Part shown: positions 1 through 7,902 of the stretch, in pieces
Numbering within the stretch: position 1 is the stretch's first letter
Layout: every line of letters begins with the position of its first letter
Made by a program: the position numbers and the translations under genes
Notes under the pieces: generated by a model
The model's database searches: none
What the model was told of the DNA's origin: nothing
What the model saw: only the letters and a program-made list of their open reading frames with translations
Source: CAYNLK01 sp964398055
GTDB lineage: Bacteria > Chloroflexota > Anaerolineae > 4572-78 > J111
NCBI GenBank assembly: GCA_964398055.1
Contig: CAYNLK010000006.1
Span: 124,001 to 188,000, forward strand
Length of the DNA stretch: 64,000 bases
Direction: 5' to 3'

Positions 1-206
1 TGATTTTCACAATCAATGAGCAGGCTTACCCCATTCTGACTCATAGTGAGCAGGTGATTGAGCTGCCGGCTGGCAGTTACAACTATACCGCCAGCCTGCC
101 CTTTGTGGCCACAACCGGTACCGTTGATTTGACCCAAACGCCAGGCGTTGAGCTAAGTGTAGCCATCAACATCGCCGGGGATGTTTTGAGCGTGTACCAA
201 AATTAA
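1..206 (+). CDS. C-terminal end of an unidentified, probably secreted protein (partial)
   Basis: The frame is open from base 3 and stops with TAA at 204-206, so only the last 67 residues are present. The residues alternate polar and hydrophobic (for example ELPAGSYNYTASLPF), which suggests a beta-rich extracellular domain. No family motif is recognised. The start and most of the protein lie outside the window. Function unknown. Confidence 0.6.
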   Translation, partial: IFTINEQAYPILTHSEQVIELPAGSYNYTASLPFVATTGTVDLTQTPGVELSVAINIAGDVLSVYQN

Positions 207-252
207 AGGCGTGATCCTGCTGGCTGATTTCCGCCAGTTCAGCTCTCAAAAT

Positions 253-286
253 AAAAGCCCTCACCGGCTTTCGCGAGGGCTTTTTA
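253..286. terminator. Bidirectional rho-independent terminator
   Basis: A 7-bp stem AGCCCTC (256-262) / GAGGGCT (275-281) is preceded by AAAA and followed by TTTTT. It can therefore terminate the partial gene on the plus strand and the converging FHA gene on the minus strand. Confidence 0.85.
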
Positions 287-312
287 GTTGATTGGAACAG
301 GGCTCAACCAGG

Positions 313-840
313 TTATTGGTCAATGATTCTTACTTCGATCGCCACTTTGCCCAGATACAGCGTGTCGCGATCATTGAGCGGTTCAGGCAGGTAGGGGTCT
401 AATCTTTTGCCGTTGAGAAACGTGCCGTTGACGCTGGCCAGATCTTCCACCACCACGGTGCCGCTTTGGCGCATGATGCGGGCGTGCCGGCGGGAAACGC
501 TCTTGGCCGCGTCATCTTCGTTGCTGATGTAAACTTCTGGAAATACATTGGAGGCCGGATCAACTCGACCCAGGTGGATGGCTTTATCGAGCGGGACTTC
601 AACCTGCCGTTTTTTGGCGCCAATGATAAGCTGAATAGCCTGGGCCTTGCTATCAGCGACAAGAGGATGGGGCAAAGAGATGTCGGCCTCTTCCTCAGCC
701 GGGGTCTCAACCCAGGACATTTCGGTCGTATCCAGGGGATCGGTCTGGCGGCCTTCATCTTGCAGGAGATAATTGCCGCATTCACTACAAAATAGAGTAT
801 TGGCTACGTGGGTAGCCTGACAAAACGGGCATTTAATCAC
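313..840 (-). CDS. Zinc-ribbon and FHA domain protein
   Basis: The protein has two parts. An N-terminal zinc ribbon has CxxC pairs at residues 4-7 and 18-21. A linker follows, then a C-terminal forkhead-associated domain (about 85-170) with the hallmark GR (91-92), SRRH (116-119) and NGTFLNG (138-144). FHA domains bind phosphothreonine peptides, so it probably docks onto a Ser/Thr-kinase substrate in the cytoplasm; no kinase gene is visible here. I chose GTG at 840. It has an AAGGA ribosome site about 7 nt upstream, while the longer TTG start at 867 would lie only 3 nt from the -10 box and upstream of the expected transcript start. 175 residues. It converges on the shared terminator at 253-286. 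The partner is unknown. Confidence 0.85.
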   Translation of the reverse strand: MIKCPFCQATHVANTLFCSECGNYLLQDEGRQTDPLDTTEMSWVETPAEEEADISLPHPLVADSKAQAIQLIIGAKKRQVEVPLDKAIHLGRVDPASNVFPEVYISNEDDAAKSVSRRHARIMRQSGTVVVEDLASVNGTFLNGKRLDPYLPEPLNDRDTLYLGKVAIEVRIIDQ

Positions 841-870
841 AGTTTTTTCCTTGGTTAGAGCAATCAATTA

Positions 871-899
871 ATTATACAATATTTTAGGTGGGTAGTAAA
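871..899 (-). promoter_or_regulatory. Promoter of the FHA gene
   Basis: On the minus strand TTTACT (894-899), a 17-bp spacer and a perfect TATAAT (871-876). The expected transcript start near 865 gives a leader of about 25 nt to the GTG at 840. Confidence 0.55.
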
Positions 900-968
900 T
901 GTCAATTTATCCCCCCTTTTTCCCAATTTGTTAAGACGACACGCTCAGGCAAAACATCACCTGACTGT

Positions 969-997
969 TTGTTGTCGTTCTAACTTTTTGTTATAAT
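969..997 (+). promoter_or_regulatory. Promoter of the coiled-coil membrane protein gene
   Basis: TTGTTG (969-974), 17-bp spacer, TATAAT (992-997) with an upstream TG that makes a full extended -10 (TGTTATAAT, 989-997). Confidence 0.65.
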
Positions 998-1015
998 CGA
1001 CCGGTAATTTTTGAC

Positions 1016-1056
1016 GACCCTAAAGGTTCTTAAAAACCTTCAGGCTCTTGATTAAC
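1016..1056 (+). repeat. Dispersed imperfect palindrome, copy 1
   Basis: The segment opens with GACCCTAAAGGTT and closes with AACCTTCAGGCTC then TTGATTAACT. A close relative lies at 22752-22793, also just before a start codon. The arms can fold into a hairpin in the 5' leader of the downstream gene. Confidence 0.55.
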
Positions 1057-1074
1057 TCAAAAGGATGTTTTGGG

Positions 1075-2043
1075 ATGACCGATCTAGTTCAGCCAACTTT
1101 TACCTCCCAAGATTTCGATGAACTTCAGCGGCTGCGAGCCTTAACTTCTGCTTTCCAGCGGGTCATAGCCAACCTGGACGCCACCGAGCAAAACAACAGT
1201 CATAATGAGCAGTTCAACAAAATCCGGGCCGAGACGAAGGCCATTTTCAGTCGTTATGGTCTCAAAGTGAGCGCGCCCAAAGCCGTTACCAGCGCAGTGA
1301 TAGCCCAGCGAGGCCAGCAAATAAGCACTCGCCTGTCCGGCGTGGTTATTTTTGGAGTGCTGCTGGCGCTGGTTGGTCTGGGGATCAACTCCATCATTTT
1401 GGAAGATGTGATTATCAATAGCCTGGGCTGTTTGATTAGCAGCGGGGGAATGCTGCTGGTCATTGGCGCTTTTGCGATCTGGACGTTGACCAGCGTCCGG
1501 CGTACTCTGACCAACCTGGGCGATTTATACCTGCGCGCTGAACTTCTGCTGCAGCAGTTGGACGAAATTCTACGGGCCGCCAGAGCTGGCTACGCCAGCC
1601 CTGTCCCTGTCGAGACGCCCAAGATTCCCTCGGCCATCGCTTTGACCGTCGATTCGCTGGAAAAACAGGCCGCCGATTGGCAGCAGAAGTTAGCCAACCT
1701 GAACCAACAGCGCCGGCTGCTTGGCGCAAACAGCCCGGTCGAGTTGACGACGACCATCAACTATGTGCAGCGGGAACTGGATCGGATCGAGTATGAGTTG
1801 GTCAACCTGCGCGAACGAGTCGATCTGCCCCTGTCGCCAGAACCTGAACCTGTCTCCCCGCCGGCTCTCCAGCTCACCCCGGAGGTGATCAGGGTCGCCC
1901 AGGCCTTTACCCAGGAAATGCCGGTCCAAAAACCGGCACAACCCGAAGCAACTGAGGCCATCGAGGCAGAGGAAACATTGGCAGAGCCGGCCGCCCCGCT
2001 CGTTGAGCCTGAAGAAGAGCTAGATACCCGGCCGCCTCAATAA
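1075..2043 (+). CDS. Two-TM protein with coiled-coil regions, unknown function
   Basis: 322 residues. A helical N-terminal part (1-85) is followed by two hydrophobic segments (about 88-109 and 117-140), a charged helical region likely to form coiled coils (about 150-255), and a proline- and glutamate-rich tail. Both termini are expected on the cytoplasmic side. I chose ATG at 1075 because AAAGGATG lies a few bases upstream; an in-frame ATG at 1048 has no ribosome site. It is monocistronic and converges with the sugar transferase gene. I do not recognise the family. The shape resembles a membrane-anchored scaffold, but that is only a guess. Confidence 0.65.
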   Translation: MTDLVQPTFTSQDFDELQRLRALTSAFQRVIANLDATEQNNSHNEQFNKIRAETKAIFSRYGLKVSAPKAVTSAVIAQRGQQISTRLSGVVIFGVLLALVGLGINSIILEDVIINSLGCLISSGGMLLVIGAFAIWTLTSVRRTLTNLGDLYLRAELLLQQLDEILRAARAGYASPVPVETPKIPSAIALTVDSLEKQAADWQQKLANLNQQRRLLGANSPVELTTTINYVQRELDRIEYELVNLRERVDLPLSPEPEPVSPPALQLTPEVIRVAQAFTQEMPVQKPAQPEATEAIEAEETLAEPAAPLVEPEEELDTRPPQ

Positions 2044-2083
2044 ATTTTGATTGGAGCGCCGGGCGCTTATGGCCGGGAACGGC

Positions 2084-3529
2084 TCAATACGCCCCGCTGC
2101 CAAAAAGAACCCTGGGTACGGTTTGCCACAAAATTTTGGTGTCCAGCCCCAGCGACCAATTTTCAATGTAGTAGATATCGAGCAGAGCCATCTCGTCAAA
2201 AGTGAGTTCAGAGCGGCCGCTGACCTGCCACAGTCCGGTAATGCCGGGCGCGATCTCCAGCCGCCGCTTGTGCCACTCCTGATACTGCTCTACTTCGGCC
2301 GGCAGCGGCGGGCGGGGGCCGATCAGGCTCATATCCCCGCGCAAAACGTTGTAAAATTGGGGCAGCTCATCCAGACTCAGGCGGCGTAACCACTTGCCCA
2401 GCCTGGTCACCCGGGGGTCTGCTTTCATCTTGAAAATTGGGCCATCGGCCTCATTGAAATCTTTGAGAGCCTCCAACTGCTCCTCCGCATCCTCAACCAT
2501 CGAGCGGAACTTATACAGCTTGAAGCAGCGGCCATTCTTGCCGACCCGCTCCTGCTGGAACAGCACCGGCCCGGGCGATTCCATTTTGATCATAAGAGCC
2601 ACTAAGCCCATCAATGGGGCGAACAGCCCCAGCGCCGTGGCCGCAAAGACGACATCGATGCCCCGTTTGACCAGTTGATTGAGACCGCTAATCCCTGGCT
2701 CTTTAAGGCTAATCATCGGCACCCCGGCCACTTCTTCCACATGCATCCGGTTGAGCGTCATCTGGAACAGGTCGGGCACAATCCGGGTGCGGATGTTTTC
2801 GCGCTCGCACTGAGCCATCAAACTGATAATCTTGCGGTGATATTGCCAGGGCAAGGTGATAATCACCTCATCGATCTCTTCCTGCTCCAAAATGTCGGCC
2901 AAATTAGTGGTGCTGCCCAGCGCCCTGAACCGGCCGATGTCGGTTTCGCCCTTGGTCGGGTTGTCATCCAAAAAGCCAACAATCTGGAAGCCGCTTTCCG
3001 GGTTGGCTACTGTCGCCCGCATCACGGTTCGACCGACCTCACCGGCCCCCACGATCAATACCCGCCGGATGCCGATCCCCTGCCGCCGCAAGCGCCGCTG
3101 GAGCAGCACTTTCAGCAATCGACTCAGGCTCAGGAGCGCCACCGCCAGCAGCCCGGCATAGATAAAGATGATCCGGGAGTAGAAAGCCGGCCGGTAGAGA
3201 AAGATAATGACAATCATGATGACAATGCTGGTGGTCGTGCCGTTGACGATGGCGTAAAATTCGTCAAGCCAGGAGATTTTGCGACGCAGCTGATAGACCC
3301 CGTGCTGGCGATAGACCAGAATGAGCAGCAGGGTAAAGATAGCCACAAAGGGCAAATAGACCTGATAGGGGACATTGAAGGCGGGATCGACAGCCCGGAA
3401 AAGCTGCAGATCGTACCGGACCCAATAGGCCAGCACAAAAGCGGTATTGATCAGGAGGATATCGATCAATACCCAGGTAATGGTGGCGAGTCTTTGGTTG
3501 GAAAACAGGATTTCTTCCAGACGTTTCAC
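2084..3529 (-). CDS. Undecaprenyl-phosphate sugar phosphotransferase (polyprenyl glycosylphosphotransferase)
   Basis: 481 residues, typical of the WbaP/WcaJ type. The N-terminal half has about five membrane helices around a Rossmann-like region (VGAGEVG). The C-terminal bacterial sugar-transferase domain (about 290-481) carries KRGIDV, SPGPVLFQQERVG, KFRSM, SLDELPQ and GPRP. The family transfers sugar-1-phosphate from a nucleotide sugar to undecaprenyl phosphate, the first step of exopolysaccharide or glycan assembly at the inner face of the membrane. The GTG start at 3529 overlaps the TGA of the upstream glycosyltransferase (GTGA, 3526-3529), a translational-coupling layout. A longer ATG frame from 3583 would run 58 bp into that gene and is less likely. 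The exact sugar cannot be read from sequence. Confidence 0.9.
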   Translation of the reverse strand: MKRLEEILFSNQRLATITWVLIDILLINTAFVLAYWVRYDLQLFRAVDPAFNVPYQVYLPFVAIFTLLLILVYRQHGVYQLRRKISWLDEFYAIVNGTTTSIVIMIVIIFLYRPAFYSRIIFIYAGLLAVALLSLSRLLKVLLQRRLRRQGIGIRRVLIVGAGEVGRTVMRATVANPESGFQIVGFLDDNPTKGETDIGRFRALGSTTNLADILEQEEIDEVIITLPWQYHRKIISLMAQCERENIRTRIVPDLFQMTLNRMHVEEVAGVPMISLKEPGISGLNQLVKRGIDVVFAATALGLFAPLMGLVALMIKMESPGPVLFQQERVGKNGRCFKLYKFRSMVEDAEEQLEALKDFNEADGPIFKMKADPRVTRLGKWLRRLSLDELPQFYNVLRGDMSLIGPRPPLPAEVEQYQEWHKRRLEIAPGITGLWQVSGRSELTFDEMALLDIYYIENWSLGLDTKILWQTVPRVLFGSGAY

Positions 3530-4671
3530 AACGCCAAAACCTTTTGGTAAACGGCTACGGTCTCCCGAGCCGTCCGTTCCCACTGAAACCCGGCCGCTCG
3601 TACTCGTCCTTGGGCCGCCATGGCCGCGCGCCGGTCGGGCTGGCTGAGCAATTGAGCCATTGCCTCGGCCAGCATGTCCGGCTGGGTCGGGTCGACGAGT
3701 ACGGCTGCGCCGTCGGCGCCAGTCACCTCCGGCAGCGATGAAACTGTGCTGGTAATCACCGGTGTTCCGCAGGCCATTGCTTCTAACACCGGCAGACCAA
3801 AACCCTCAAAGTGAGAGGGGTAAACAAACAGGCAGGCCGCATTGAACCAGCGCGGCAGATCCTCGTGCGGCACATAGCCGGGAAAGTGGACCGCCCCGGT
3901 CAGTCCAAGCGTCTCGACCAGTTGGAATATCTTAGTATAATACCAACCTTTGCCTCCGGCAACAATGAGCGGCGGCGCGGCGGGGTCGAATTGGCGCCAG
4001 CGGGCGTAGGCCCGGATCAAGCCATCGACGTTTTTGCGCGGCTCCAGCGTGCCCAAAAACAGGATAAAGGTGTCGGGCAGGCCGCGGGCCGCTTTGAAAG
4101 CCGCCACCTCCGCGGCCGGGAGGGGTTGAAAACTCGGCTCTACCCCGCAGTAGATGGTGTGGACTCGCTCCGGCGGCGCGCCCAGTAAGTTGATGACATC
4201 CTGGCGGGTGCTCTCGGAGATGGTGATGATCGCTTTGGCCTGTTTCACCGAGCGGGCGGTAAAGCGGCTGAGGTACCAGCGATTGAGCGGGCGGAAAGCT
4301 TCGGGGTAACGTAAAAAGCTGAGATCGTAAATGGTGATCACAAAAGGGCAGGGCGCGGCCAGCGGAGCCACAAAGGCCAGGGCGTGCAGCAAATCGACCC
4401 CGGCCTGGCGCAGAGCCAGCGGCTGGAGGAGCTGTTCCCAGAAAATACGGACCACAGGTCGATGGGTGGGCAGGCGGCTGCGATGGAGAGTTAGGGCTGG
4501 CGCTTGAAAGGCCGGGTCGCTCAAGAAGACATGGTAGCGCAGCCAGTCGGGCGATACTTGGGCCAGGTGGCGCAGCAAGTTGACCTGGTACCAGCTAATC
4601 CCCGCGCCCCGGTATGACTGGCTCAGCGAGAGCAGGTGGGCGTTCAAGCCGATGTGGCAGGGTTTGTTCAT
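3526..4671 (-). CDS. GT4-family glycosyltransferase
   Basis: 381 residues with the two-Rossmann GT-B layout. The C-terminal half has GTLEPRKN and the E-x7-E region within HFEGFGLPVLEAMACG, both typical of family 4 retaining glycosyltransferases (mannosyltransferase-like). The N-terminal part has GAGISWYQVNLL, the acceptor-side glycine-rich loop. ATG at 4671 fits the protein start, and a -10 box lies only 7 nt upstream. The reading frame is open further upstream, but that extension looks non-coding. It is the first gene of a two-gene unit with the sugar-phosphate transferase, so it probably adds a sugar to the lipid-linked intermediate. Confidence 0.88.
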   Translation of the reverse strand: MNKPCHIGLNAHLLSLSQSYRGAGISWYQVNLLRHLAQVSPDWLRYHVFLSDPAFQAPALTLHRSRLPTHRPVVRIFWEQLLQPLALRQAGVDLLHALAFVAPLAAPCPFVITIYDLSFLRYPEAFRPLNRWYLSRFTARSVKQAKAIITISESTRQDVINLLGAPPERVHTIYCGVEPSFQPLPAAEVAAFKAARGLPDTFILFLGTLEPRKNVDGLIRAYARWRQFDPAAPPLIVAGGKGWYYTKIFQLVETLGLTGAVHFPGYVPHEDLPRWFNAACLFVYPSHFEGFGLPVLEAMACGTPVITSTVSSLPEVTGADGAAVLVDPTQPDMLAEAMAQLLSQPDRRAAMAAQGRVRAAGFQWERTARETVAVYQKVLAL

Positions 4672-4678
4672 CGGCCGG

Positions 4679-4708
4679 ATTATAGCATAAGTTGAGGAGG
4701 GGGGTGAA
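4679..4708 (-). promoter_or_regulatory. Promoter giving a probable leaderless glycosyltransferase mRNA
   Basis: On the minus strand TTCACC (4703-4708), 18-bp spacer, perfect extended -10 TGCTATAAT with TATAAT at 4679-4684. Only 7 nt separate the -10 box from ATG 4671, so transcription should start at or next to the A of the ATG. Confidence 0.6.
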
Positions 4709-4782
4709 TCGGGTAGCCCTTTTCCAGAAATTGGGAATTGACAGGCTGCTACAAATTGGTGATAATTGTTGAGGATCGAAAA

Positions 4783-4800
4783 TGACAACATCAAATGTCA
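4783..4800. promoter_or_regulatory. Candidate operator of the toxin-antitoxin pair
   Basis: Inverted repeat TGACA-N8-TGTCA, 39 bp before the antitoxin start. Type II antitoxin complexes usually bind such sites to repress their own promoter. Its role here is inferred only from position. Confidence 0.3.
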
Positions 4801-4838
4801 GGAGACGATTGAACACGCTGTTGTGATAGGATTGAAAA

Positions 4839-5078
4839 ATGGAACAAATAGTAATTCAAGTAAGAGATAAAGACAAAGCCAAAATATTACTAGAGTTACT
4901 GACGGCACTAGATTTTGTTGATTCGGTCAAATCAGGTGGTACAGAAGAAATAGAGGGGGGGGACTCATCAACACCAGCAGAATCACTGGATTTCTTTTCG
5001 GTAGCTGGTTTGTGGCAGGATAGAGCCGTAAGTTTAGAGTCGATTCGCCAAAAGGCTTGGCCCAGGCAATACCGATGA
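4839..5078 (+). CDS. Probable antitoxin of a type II toxin-antitoxin pair
   Basis: 79 residues, acidic in the middle and basic at the end. The C-terminal region (AGLWQDRAVSLESIRQKAW) resembles the toxin-binding tail of small antitoxins paired with PIN-domain toxins. Its stop overlaps the toxin start in an ATGA motif (5075-5078), as is usual for such pairs. No DNA-binding fold is evident by eye. The assignment rests mostly on size and partner. Confidence 0.65.
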   Translation: MEQIVIQVRDKDKAKILLELLTALDFVDSVKSGGTEEIEGGDSSTPAESLDFFSVAGLWQDRAVSLESIRQKAWPRQYR

Positions 5079-5457
5079 TCCTGTGCGATACCAACATCCT
5101 GATTGAGTTCTACAAGAATAATTCGCAGATTGTCCAAGAATTGCGCCAGATAGGTCAAAACCAACTGGCAATCAGTCCGGTTACCCAGGCCGAACTTTAC
5201 TTCGGGGCGCTCAATAAGGCGGAATTGAGATATATCAAGCAGTATCTTTCACTGCTTCATCAAATTCCCTTTGATGCGTCCACCTCGAGTATGTTTTTAG
5301 AGCTGATGGAAAGTTATTCGCTGAGTCACAAATTGAGTTTACGGACGCCTTGATTGCATCAACAGCATTAGTGCATAACCTGGAACTTTACACATTGAAT
5401 GTCAACGATTTTCGGTTCATCGCTGACTTGAGGCTCTATCAGCCATCCAGTTATTAA
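5075..5457 (+). pseudogene. VapC-like PIN-domain toxin, frameshifted
   Basis: The first frame begins MILCDTNILIEFYK (PIN motif with catalytic Asp in CDTN) and continues through VTQAELYFGAL (second acidic residue), but stops early at about 5353. One base away the frame continues as IEFTDALIASTALVHN, NVNDFRFIADL and ends at TAA 5455-5457. That is the missing C-terminal half with the remaining acidic residues. Adding a single A to the AAA run at 5330-5332 restores one 128-residue PIN protein. This may be a real inactivating mutation or a homopolymer error in the assembly. PIN toxins cleave RNA and are held inactive by the antitoxin upstream. Confidence 0.75.
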
Positions 5458-5475
5458 CAGCGGCGTTTTGCCGTT

Positions 5476-6084
5476 TCACTTCCGCCCAAAATCCGCCCGG
5501 ATCTGCCCCCACTTGTCCGTCTCCCACTCGAGCAGCTTATTCGAATAAACGTTGTGCTCCAGCCAGGCCAGCGCCCGGTCGGCCAGCGCCCAGACGGGCT
5601 CCGTTGCGGCGGTGCGGGGGAGTTTGGAATGGACTTGCTTTTGCCTGACCCAACTCAGGGCGGTGCGGGAGTCGGAGTAGATGGGGCTAGTTTGGCCTTC
5701 CTTTTGCAGTAGAGCCAGGGCGTGGACAATCGCCAAAAACTCGCCCAGGTTGTTGGTGCCGTTTTCAAGCGGACCGACGTGGAACAGCTCTTGGCCGGTT
5801 TTGGTGTGGACGCCGCGGTACTCCAGGTTGCCAGGGCTGCCGTCGCAGGCCGCATCGACCGAGAGGCTGTCGGCGATGACCTCTGGCGGCAGGCTGAACG
5901 GGGTCGCTTTGCCGATGAACTGCTCCCAACCTAAGGCCAACGCTTCCCTGGCCTGGGCTTCAGTTTCAAACGCTTTGTATTTGGCCCCGGAAAAGCCGTT
6001 GACCTGCTTGGCGCAATCGGCCCAATTATCATAGATGCCCGGCTGCCGGCCTACCCAGACGACGTAGAATTTTTGCCTGGCCAT
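5476..6084 (-). CDS. Viroplasmin/RNase H domain protein (RNase HI-like)
   Basis: 202 residues. An N-terminal RNase H-hybrid-binding (viroplasmin-like) domain has KFYVVWVGRQPGIYDNW and FSGAKYKAFET. It is followed by an RNase H fold with the acidic set: Asp in SVDAAC, Glu in NNLGEF, Asp in IYSDS, and Asp in the C-terminal ADFGRK. It should cleave RNA in RNA-DNA hybrids, using the N-terminal domain to hold the duplex. ATG at 6084 is preferred because it matches the family start and lies 11 bp after the upstream stop with a purine-rich ribosome site (GAGGGCGGGG). It is the last gene of the minus-strand unit with the corrinoid protein and GntR regulator, although a functional link is not obvious. 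Confidence 0.88.
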   Translation of the reverse strand: MARQKFYVVWVGRQPGIYDNWADCAKQVNGFSGAKYKAFETEAQAREALALGWEQFIGKATPFSLPPEVIADSLSVDAACDGSPGNLEYRGVHTKTGQELFHVGPLENGTNNLGEFLAIVHALALLQKEGQTSPIYSDSRTALSWVRQKQVHSKLPRTAATEPVWALADRALAWLEHNVYSNKLLEWETDKWGQIRADFGRK

Positions 6085-6095
6085 TTGCCCCGCCC

Positions 6096-6764
6096 TCAAG
6101 CTGCCGACCCAGCGACCAGCAGTCGCTGGCACAGCCGTACGCCATCCATCGCATTACGAACCCAGTAATCCGCGCCCACGTAGCGGCCGACCTGCTCCGT
6201 GAGGGTGCCACCGCCGATGATGATCGGGGCCCGGGCAATGGCCTGATCTTCAGCCTGGCGTAGCAAGGTGACTGTCTCCCGCATCGAGTCGTATGAGCTG
6301 GTCAGCAGCCCGGACAGGCCAATGATGTCGGGCTGAAATTCCCGCGCTTGCCGCAGAAACTCAGCGGCCGGCACATCGACGCCCAAATCCAGCACGGTAA
6401 AGCCATAACAACTGAGCAGCATCGCCTGGATATTTTTGCCGATGTCATGGATGTCATTCTGGACGGTGCCCAACAAAATCCGGCCCGACTCGTTGCCCCT
6501 GATCCGGTCTTCGATCACCGGTTGGGCCAGTTCCATAACCTCACGAAAGATTTCGCCGGCCATAATCAGGGCCGAGAGGTAATACTCGCCCTGCTCGTAG
6601 CGTTGCCCCACCTGGCGCATCCCCTCCTCGCAGGCCTCCACAATGGCCAGAGGGTCCTCGCCTTGTTGCAGGCGTTCCTGCACCAGAGCCAGCACCTCCG
6701 CCTCTTTCAACTCCAGCACCTCGGCAATCAGGCGGTCCGGCTGTGGCTGACTATTTTGACTCAT
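6096..6764 (-). CDS. Methyltransferase cognate corrinoid protein
   Basis: 222 residues. An N-terminal helical cap (about 10-85, B12-binding-2 type) precedes a Rossmann-like B12 domain with the base-off signature DxHxxG as Asp104, His106, Gly109, plus SGLLTSS and GGG loops. His106 should ligate cobalt. Such proteins shuttle a methyl group between a substrate methyltransferase and a methyl-tetrahydrofolate-forming enzyme. It overlaps the end of the GntR gene by 14 bp, so the two are coupled. A second, separate corrinoid protein lies in the facing operon (9620-10249). An unrelated substrate methyltransferase for this copy is not present next to it. Confidence 0.92.
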   Translation of the reverse strand: MSQNSQPQPDRLIAEVLELKEAEVLALVQERLQQGEDPLAIVEACEEGMRQVGQRYEQGEYYLSALIMAGEIFREVMELAQPVIEDRIRGNESGRILLGTVQNDIHDIGKNIQAMLLSCYGFTVLDLGVDVPAAEFLRQAREFQPDIIGLSGLLTSSYDSMRETVTLLRQAEDQAIARAPIIIGGGTLTEQVGRYVGADYWVRNAMDGVRLCQRLLVAGSAA

Positions 6765-7527
6765 CGGTTATCCCTACCCTGGTGGTAAAATGGAGATAAT
6801 CACTCCGGCAGATGAACCAGCCCCAACTGACCGGCCGATCCTCAAAATCATAAAAAAGGTGTTCCAGGTAAAAGGCGGCCGCGGGCAGAGGCGTCTTTAA
6901 TATTTTGGCTTCTTCTTCATTGAGCAGGCAGGCTTCTACATTTAAGTCGCCTCGTTTGAGGATGGCGCTGCCCGTACCGCCAAACAAGCCCCGCAGAGCC
7001 GTGACCTCCATCTCCGCCTCCACAATCGGGCGGGCCGGATCGTAAATCAAATATTCGCGGTGGTAGAAGGCCGGTTCATCGTCCACCGTGAGCAGCCGGC
7101 GGATGTAGATGAGGTTTTCACCCACCTGCAGGTTGAGCTTGCGGGCCATCCGGTCGTCGGCCGAGATAATCCGGGCGTCCAGCAGTTTGACCGCCATAGC
7201 CGGGTCGTTGAAGAGACCTTGCAGTTCGCGCAAATCGAAGGCGGCCCGGCCCAACTCGAGCGCTTTGACAAAAGTGCCACGTCCTTTGGCGGTGCTGACC
7301 ACGCCTTCTTCGGCCAGGAGGTTAATGGTGCGGCGGACGGTCATCGGGCTGACATGATAGCTGCGGCACAGCATCGCCTCTGAAGGCAGTTGATCGCCCG
7401 GCCGAAACATTCCGTTGGCGACCTGGCGGCGCAGGATGTTGGCTAACTGGGCGTAGGCCGGTTCATAGGAATCCCGGTCAATGACCTCGACCGGGTGACC
7501 AAACTGATCGTTCTTTCTCATTCTCAT
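6751..7527 (-). CDS. GntR/HutC-family transcriptional regulator
   Basis: 258 residues. An N-terminal winged helix-turn-helix (about 15-80: YEPAYAQLANILRRQV, MTVRRTINLLAEEGVV, GRGTFV) is followed by a UTRA ligand-binding domain (about 100-250, FYHREYLIYDP and SILKRGDL-type strands). ATG at 7527 is the likeliest start, although an ATG at 7521 is possible; neither has a strong ribosome site. It is divergent from the C1 operon across 375 bp and co-transcribed with a corrinoid protein, so it most likely senses the methyl donor, or a metabolite of it, and controls both directions. Confidence 0.9.
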   Translation of the reverse strand: MRMRKNDQFGHPVEVIDRDSYEPAYAQLANILRRQVANGMFRPGDQLPSEAMLCRSYHVSPMTVRRTINLLAEEGVVSTAKGRGTFVKALELGRAAFDLRELQGLFNDPAMAVKLLDARIISADDRMARKLNLQVGENLIYIRRLLTVDDEPAFYHREYLIYDPARPIVEAEMEVTALRGLFGGTGSAILKRGDLNVEACLLNEEEAKILKTPLPAAAFYLEHLFYDFEDRPVSWGWFICRSDYLHFTTRVGITDESK

Positions 7528-7571
7528 AGGGGGGCAACTCGTTACCACTGTTGCAGCGATGATCTACGATA

Positions 7572-7599
7572 AGATTATCCATATTTTCAAAAATGTCAA
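7572..7599 (-). promoter_or_regulatory. Promoter of the GntR-corrinoid protein unit
   Basis: On the minus strand a perfect TTGACA (7594-7599), 16-bp spacer and TAATCT (7572-7577). Its -35 box lies only 7 bp from the -35 box of the divergent promoter, so one bound regulator could cover both. Confidence 0.6.
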
Positions 7600-7606
7600 C
7601 TTTCTT

Positions 7607-7635
7607 TTGACAGCTTCCCTATATAACTATATAAT
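7607..7635 (+). promoter_or_regulatory. Consensus promoter of the corrinoid methyltransferase operon, with candidate operator
   Basis: Full consensus TTGACA (7607-7612), 17-bp spacer, TATAAT (7630-7635). The spacer and -10 hold two tandem copies of CTATATAA (7619-7626 and 7627-7634). A promoter this strong would need repression, and the tandem octamer is a natural site for the divergent GntR regulator. The operator role is inferred. Confidence 0.75.
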
Positions 7636-7902
7636 TGGGGTTATTAGGGGAGCAGAACTCTTCTGTCTTGGCTAACGTTTCTACTAACAAGTTCAAGTAA
7701 CTCAGCGATGTAGCCCCAGCCAATTTGGGAAAACTGCACCAGCGCCAGCGAAAACCGCTGAAACGCTGAAGAGGCTGAACCCGCTGAATGTCTACCTTTT
7801 TCTCAGCGTTGTCAGTAAACTCAGCGACTTCAGCGCTTCAAATGAGTGCACCAAACCGTGCCAATTCGAGAGGGTATACGCAATTAGTTTCACGGAATAA
7901 TC
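7636..7902 (+). promoter_or_regulatory. Long structured 5' leader of the methyltransferase operon
   Basis: About 260 nt separate the promoter from the first ATG. The middle holds many CGCTGA/TCAGCG words able to form nested stems. An outer pair is CGCTGAAG (7764-7771) with CTTCAGCG (7828-7835). An inner pair is CGCTGA (7782-7787) with TCAGCG (7803-7808). I do not see the conserved B12-box or core of a known cobalamin riboswitch, and there is no clear T-tract. It could be regulatory RNA or simply repeat-derived sequence. Confidence 0.35.

Noticed and set aside
2675..3550. Open plus-strand frame of 291 codons
   Set aside because: It lies fully opposite the sugar-phosphate transferase, has a His/Gln/Asp-rich composition typical of shadow frames and no start signals.
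5325..5335. Programmed frameshifting in the PIN toxin
   Set aside because: Only a short A run is present, without a slippery heptamer, stimulatory stem or internal ribosome site. Mutation or sequencing error is simpler.
7636..7902. Cobalamin riboswitch
   Set aside because: The conserved core and B12-box words were not found by eye. Only generic stems are seen, so it is listed as an undefined structured leader.
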